From: Micromonospora sp. FIMYZ51
GTDB taxonomy: Bacteria > Actinomycetota > Actinomycetes > Mycobacteriales > Micromonosporaceae
Direction: 5' to 3'
Assembly: GCF_038246755.1 (NCBI RefSeq)
Contig: NZ_CP134706.1
Location: forward strand, 2,604,001-2,668,000
Length of the DNA: 64,000 bases
Under the pieces are notes generated by a model, which worked only from the letters and a program-made list of their open reading frames with translations, was not told the DNA's origin and ran no database searches. The translations under genes were made by a program, and so were the position numbers. This document shows positions 62,457 through 64,000 of the stretch, in pieces. Numbering within the stretch: position 1 is the stretch's first letter; each line of letters opens with the position of its first letter.

Positions 62457-63078
62457 GGAGGTCGAGGCTATCGCCGGTGGGGTTGAGCAGGGCGTCGACT
62501 CGCCGGGCGAGGTGGGCGACTCGTTCGGCCAGGTCCAGGCCGGGCGGCACGTCGTACAGCGGCACTCCGGTCTCGGCGCACGCCGCGCGGACCGCGGTCG
62601 CGGTTTCGTCTTGGAGGTGGGCGACCTTGGCGCGCATCGGGTCGGCCGGGTCGGTGTAGGCGTCGGGCAGGAAGAACACCGCGTCGTAGGTGCGCGGTGC
62701 CCATGCCCGGCAGAACGCGGCCATCGCCTGCAGCACGGCGGCCTCGTGGCTGCCGGGCGGCGCGGCGAGCACGAGGCGGGCGTAGGCGAGGACGTTGATC
62801 GCTGTCTTGTCGCAAATCAGCAGGTCGTGGTGGCGGGCGGCGCGCAGCGTGGTCGACAGTTGCGCCCCGAACAGGTCGACTTCGGTGGCGAGGTCGAAGG
62901 CACCCTTGCCATGGATCACGGTTTCCTCGATGAACGGGCTGGTGCGGGCCGGTTCCGGGGTGCACGCGACGAGCACCCCGCGCGCCCGGTAGTGGGCTGT
63001 CAGCGCGTGGACCAGGGTGGTTTTTCCGGCGGCGTGGGTGCCTTCGATGCCGACCACGACGCAGGTGCGGATCGTCAC
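62428..63078 (-). CDS. P-loop nucleotide kinase / NadR-like AAA_28-type ATPase
   Basis: The 216-residue protein begins VTIRTCVVVGIEGTHAAGKTTLVHAL, a Walker A motif with the GxxxxGKT pattern and the long Gly loop of thymidylate-kinase and AAA_28 proteins. Then it has ACTPEPARTSPF, LLICDKTAINVLAYARLVL (Asp-Lys in place of the DR pair) and VFFLPDAYTDPADPMRAK as a lid-like region. The GTG at 63078 overlaps the upstream stop. Similar proteins phosphorylate nucleotides or nicotinamide riboside, but several are of unknown use in phage-like or mobile contexts. Confidence 0.78.
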   Translation of the reverse strand: MTIRTCVVVGIEGTHAAGKTTLVHALTAHYRARGVLVACTPEPARTSPFIEETVIHGKGAFDLATEVDLFGAQLSTTLRAARHHDLLICDKTAINVLAYARLVLAAPPGSHEAAVLQAMAAFCRAWAPRTYDAVFFLPDAYTDPADPMRAKVAHLQDETATAVRAACAETGVPLYDVPPGLDLAERVAHLARRVDALLNPTGDSLDLRDPGTHAPR

Positions 63079-63866
63079 GACGCCTGCCTTTCTGGAAGTA
63101 GGGCCCGGAAGGTGGGGTGGTCCAGCCAGCCGAGTCGCCCGGCTAGCGCGGTTGCGACCATCGTGTTGACGTTGACCGGCTTGGGCCAGGTCAGCTCCCC
63201 GGCCGCGCGGAGGCCGACCAGTGCGGTGGACAGGCTGTGGCGCAGGTTGAGCACGGTGATCCGCTCCCGTGCTTCGACGTCTCGGTTGGTGAGCCAGTCG
63301 CGGTGCAGCGCGGTCATGGACTTGCGGGCGAGTTCGGGTTGGGTCACGTCGAGGTCGAGTTCGCCGCACACGTCGACCAGCCGGCGGGAGCGGCCGAACA
63401 GCACGTGGTCGGCGTCGAAGCGGGTGTCGAGCACCTGCCGCGCCGTGTCGGTGCGCCGGTCGTGCCACGCCTGCCGTGCCGCGAGGAGCGCGGCTGGGGG
63501 GCGGGGGCCGGCGTTGGCGGCCAGCACGGCGAGGTCGCTGCACAGTTGGTGACCGGTGATCAGGTCGGCGGCCTCGGTGGCGGCGGCGATGTCGGCCGCC
63601 GCTGCCGCGACGAGGTCGCCGCGTTCGGCGTCGCCGTCGAGATAGAGGCTCGTGTAGGCCACCGGCAGGCTGCCGGTGGCGAGGAGCAGCGGAGAACCGT
63701 CGCCGGTGGGCACGGTGAGCCACACGATCGAGTAGCAGAACGCCTGGTTGCCGTTCTTGATCCGGTAGTTCTTGCTCCACTCCACGTCGATCGAGGCGAC
63801 GAGCCGGGTTCCGGGCAGCCGGGCTGGCACGCCACCTGGTCCGCCGAGATCGCTGATCACATGCAC
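63075..63866 (-). CDS. DEDD-exonuclease-like protein
   Basis: From the GTG at 63866 (GGAGG seven bases upstream) the product has 263 residues. VASIDVEWSKNYR gives a DxE pair (motif I), ITGHQLCSDLAVL resembles motif II of DnaQ-type exonucleases (GHNxxFD), and VLDTRFDADHVLFGRSRRLVDVCGEL the middle helix with DT. The last motif (HxxxxD) is not clear: the ITVLNLRHSLSTALVGL region keeps the His but lacks the expected Asp. It heads the kinase–NUDIX operon. The lost Asp could mean no nuclease activity. Confidence 0.6.
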   Translation of the reverse strand: MHVISDLGGPGGVPARLPGTRLVASIDVEWSKNYRIKNGNQAFCYSIVWLTVPTGDGSPLLLATGSLPVAYTSLYLDGDAERGDLVAAAAADIAAATEAADLITGHQLCSDLAVLAANAGPRPPAALLAARQAWHDRRTDTARQVLDTRFDADHVLFGRSRRLVDVCGELDLDVTQPELARKSMTALHRDWLTNRDVEARERITVLNLRHSLSTALVGLRAAGELTWPKPVNVNTMVATALAGRLGWLDHPTFRALLPERQAS

Positions 63867-64000
63867 AACCGGTCCTCCGCCTGTCGTGGTTGTCCTTCCG
63901 GCGCCGGATGGTGCCGGTGACCGCCGCCCGCGCGTGCGGGCGGCGGCCACCGACGTTAGCGCCGTCTACGCCTCAGCGGAGGCAGGCGGTCGCCTGTTGG

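Overview
The window is high-GC actinobacterial DNA. The conserved run scpB–rluB–cmk–der–tRNA-Pro at the left end, the Walker/TPR regulators and the style of the mobile elements all fit Micromonosporaceae (Micromonospora or a close relative). That assignment is an inference from gene content, not a measurement.

Layout. (1) 1–3292 is a core chromosomal operon-like run: the end of scpB, an RsuA/RluB pseudouridine synthase, cytidylate kinase and the GTPase Der, closed by a strong terminator. (2) 3534–19231 is a complete actinomycete integrative and conjugative element (AICE) in a tRNA-Pro(GGG) gene. It is bounded by 46-bp attL and attR copies that differ at one base. From attL the leftward genes are int, xis, a split prim-pol/helicase replication module with an iteron cluster, small Zn proteins, an FtsK/TraB translocase, spread-type membrane proteins, NUDIX, a RRQRL-type protein and a DUF6284-type protein. 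The rightward genes are a small HTH protein, an XRE regulator, a cysteine hydrolase and the pentapeptide-repeat cargo (the last on the minus strand). An IS701-family copy sits near attR. (3) 19341–34980 is a scarred zone: a tyrosine recombinase, an IS3 element, NUDIX, DIP1984, Sel1, an F420-dependent-reductase-like gene, a serine hydrolase and a secreted esterase with a ricin-type lectin, mixed with many frameshifted or truncated genes (HAD, cREC, DUF1963, DUF932, IS5, SIMPL). (4) 34982–43039 is mostly intact metabolism and regulation: LysR with a divergent D-amino-acid oxidase, an epoxide-hydrolase-like enzyme with a divergent YafY/WYL regulator across a palindromic operator, an ECF41-type sigma factor with a DoxX gene carrying an ECF41-like promoter, and an SDR enzyme. 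(5) 43285–48334 is an AfsR-type NB-ARC/TPR regulator cut at its P-loop by a large serine recombinase gene, followed by IS1182 and ISL3 remnants. (6) 48396–56451 holds BON, SCP2, glycogen-debranching, DUF892 and CBS genes, with one intact ISL3 inserted precisely inside another ISL3. (7) 56664–63866 looks like part of a second plasmid-like or AICE-like element: two replication-relaxation proteins, a TGTCAG repeat cluster, a DUF5956-like protein, broken HATPase/STAS genes, and a tight operon of a DEDD-exonuclease-like protein, a P-loop kinase and a NUDIX hydrolase.

The most informative structures are non-coding. They are seven exact GGTACGGAT/ATCCGTACC iterons inside the 3' end of the replication helicase gene, paired GGGGACC repeats placed about 97 bp from each att core, a perfect 20-bp inverted repeat next to the translocase gene, the IR-rich control region between the two AICE arms, and a TGTCAG repeat cluster by the second element's replication gene.
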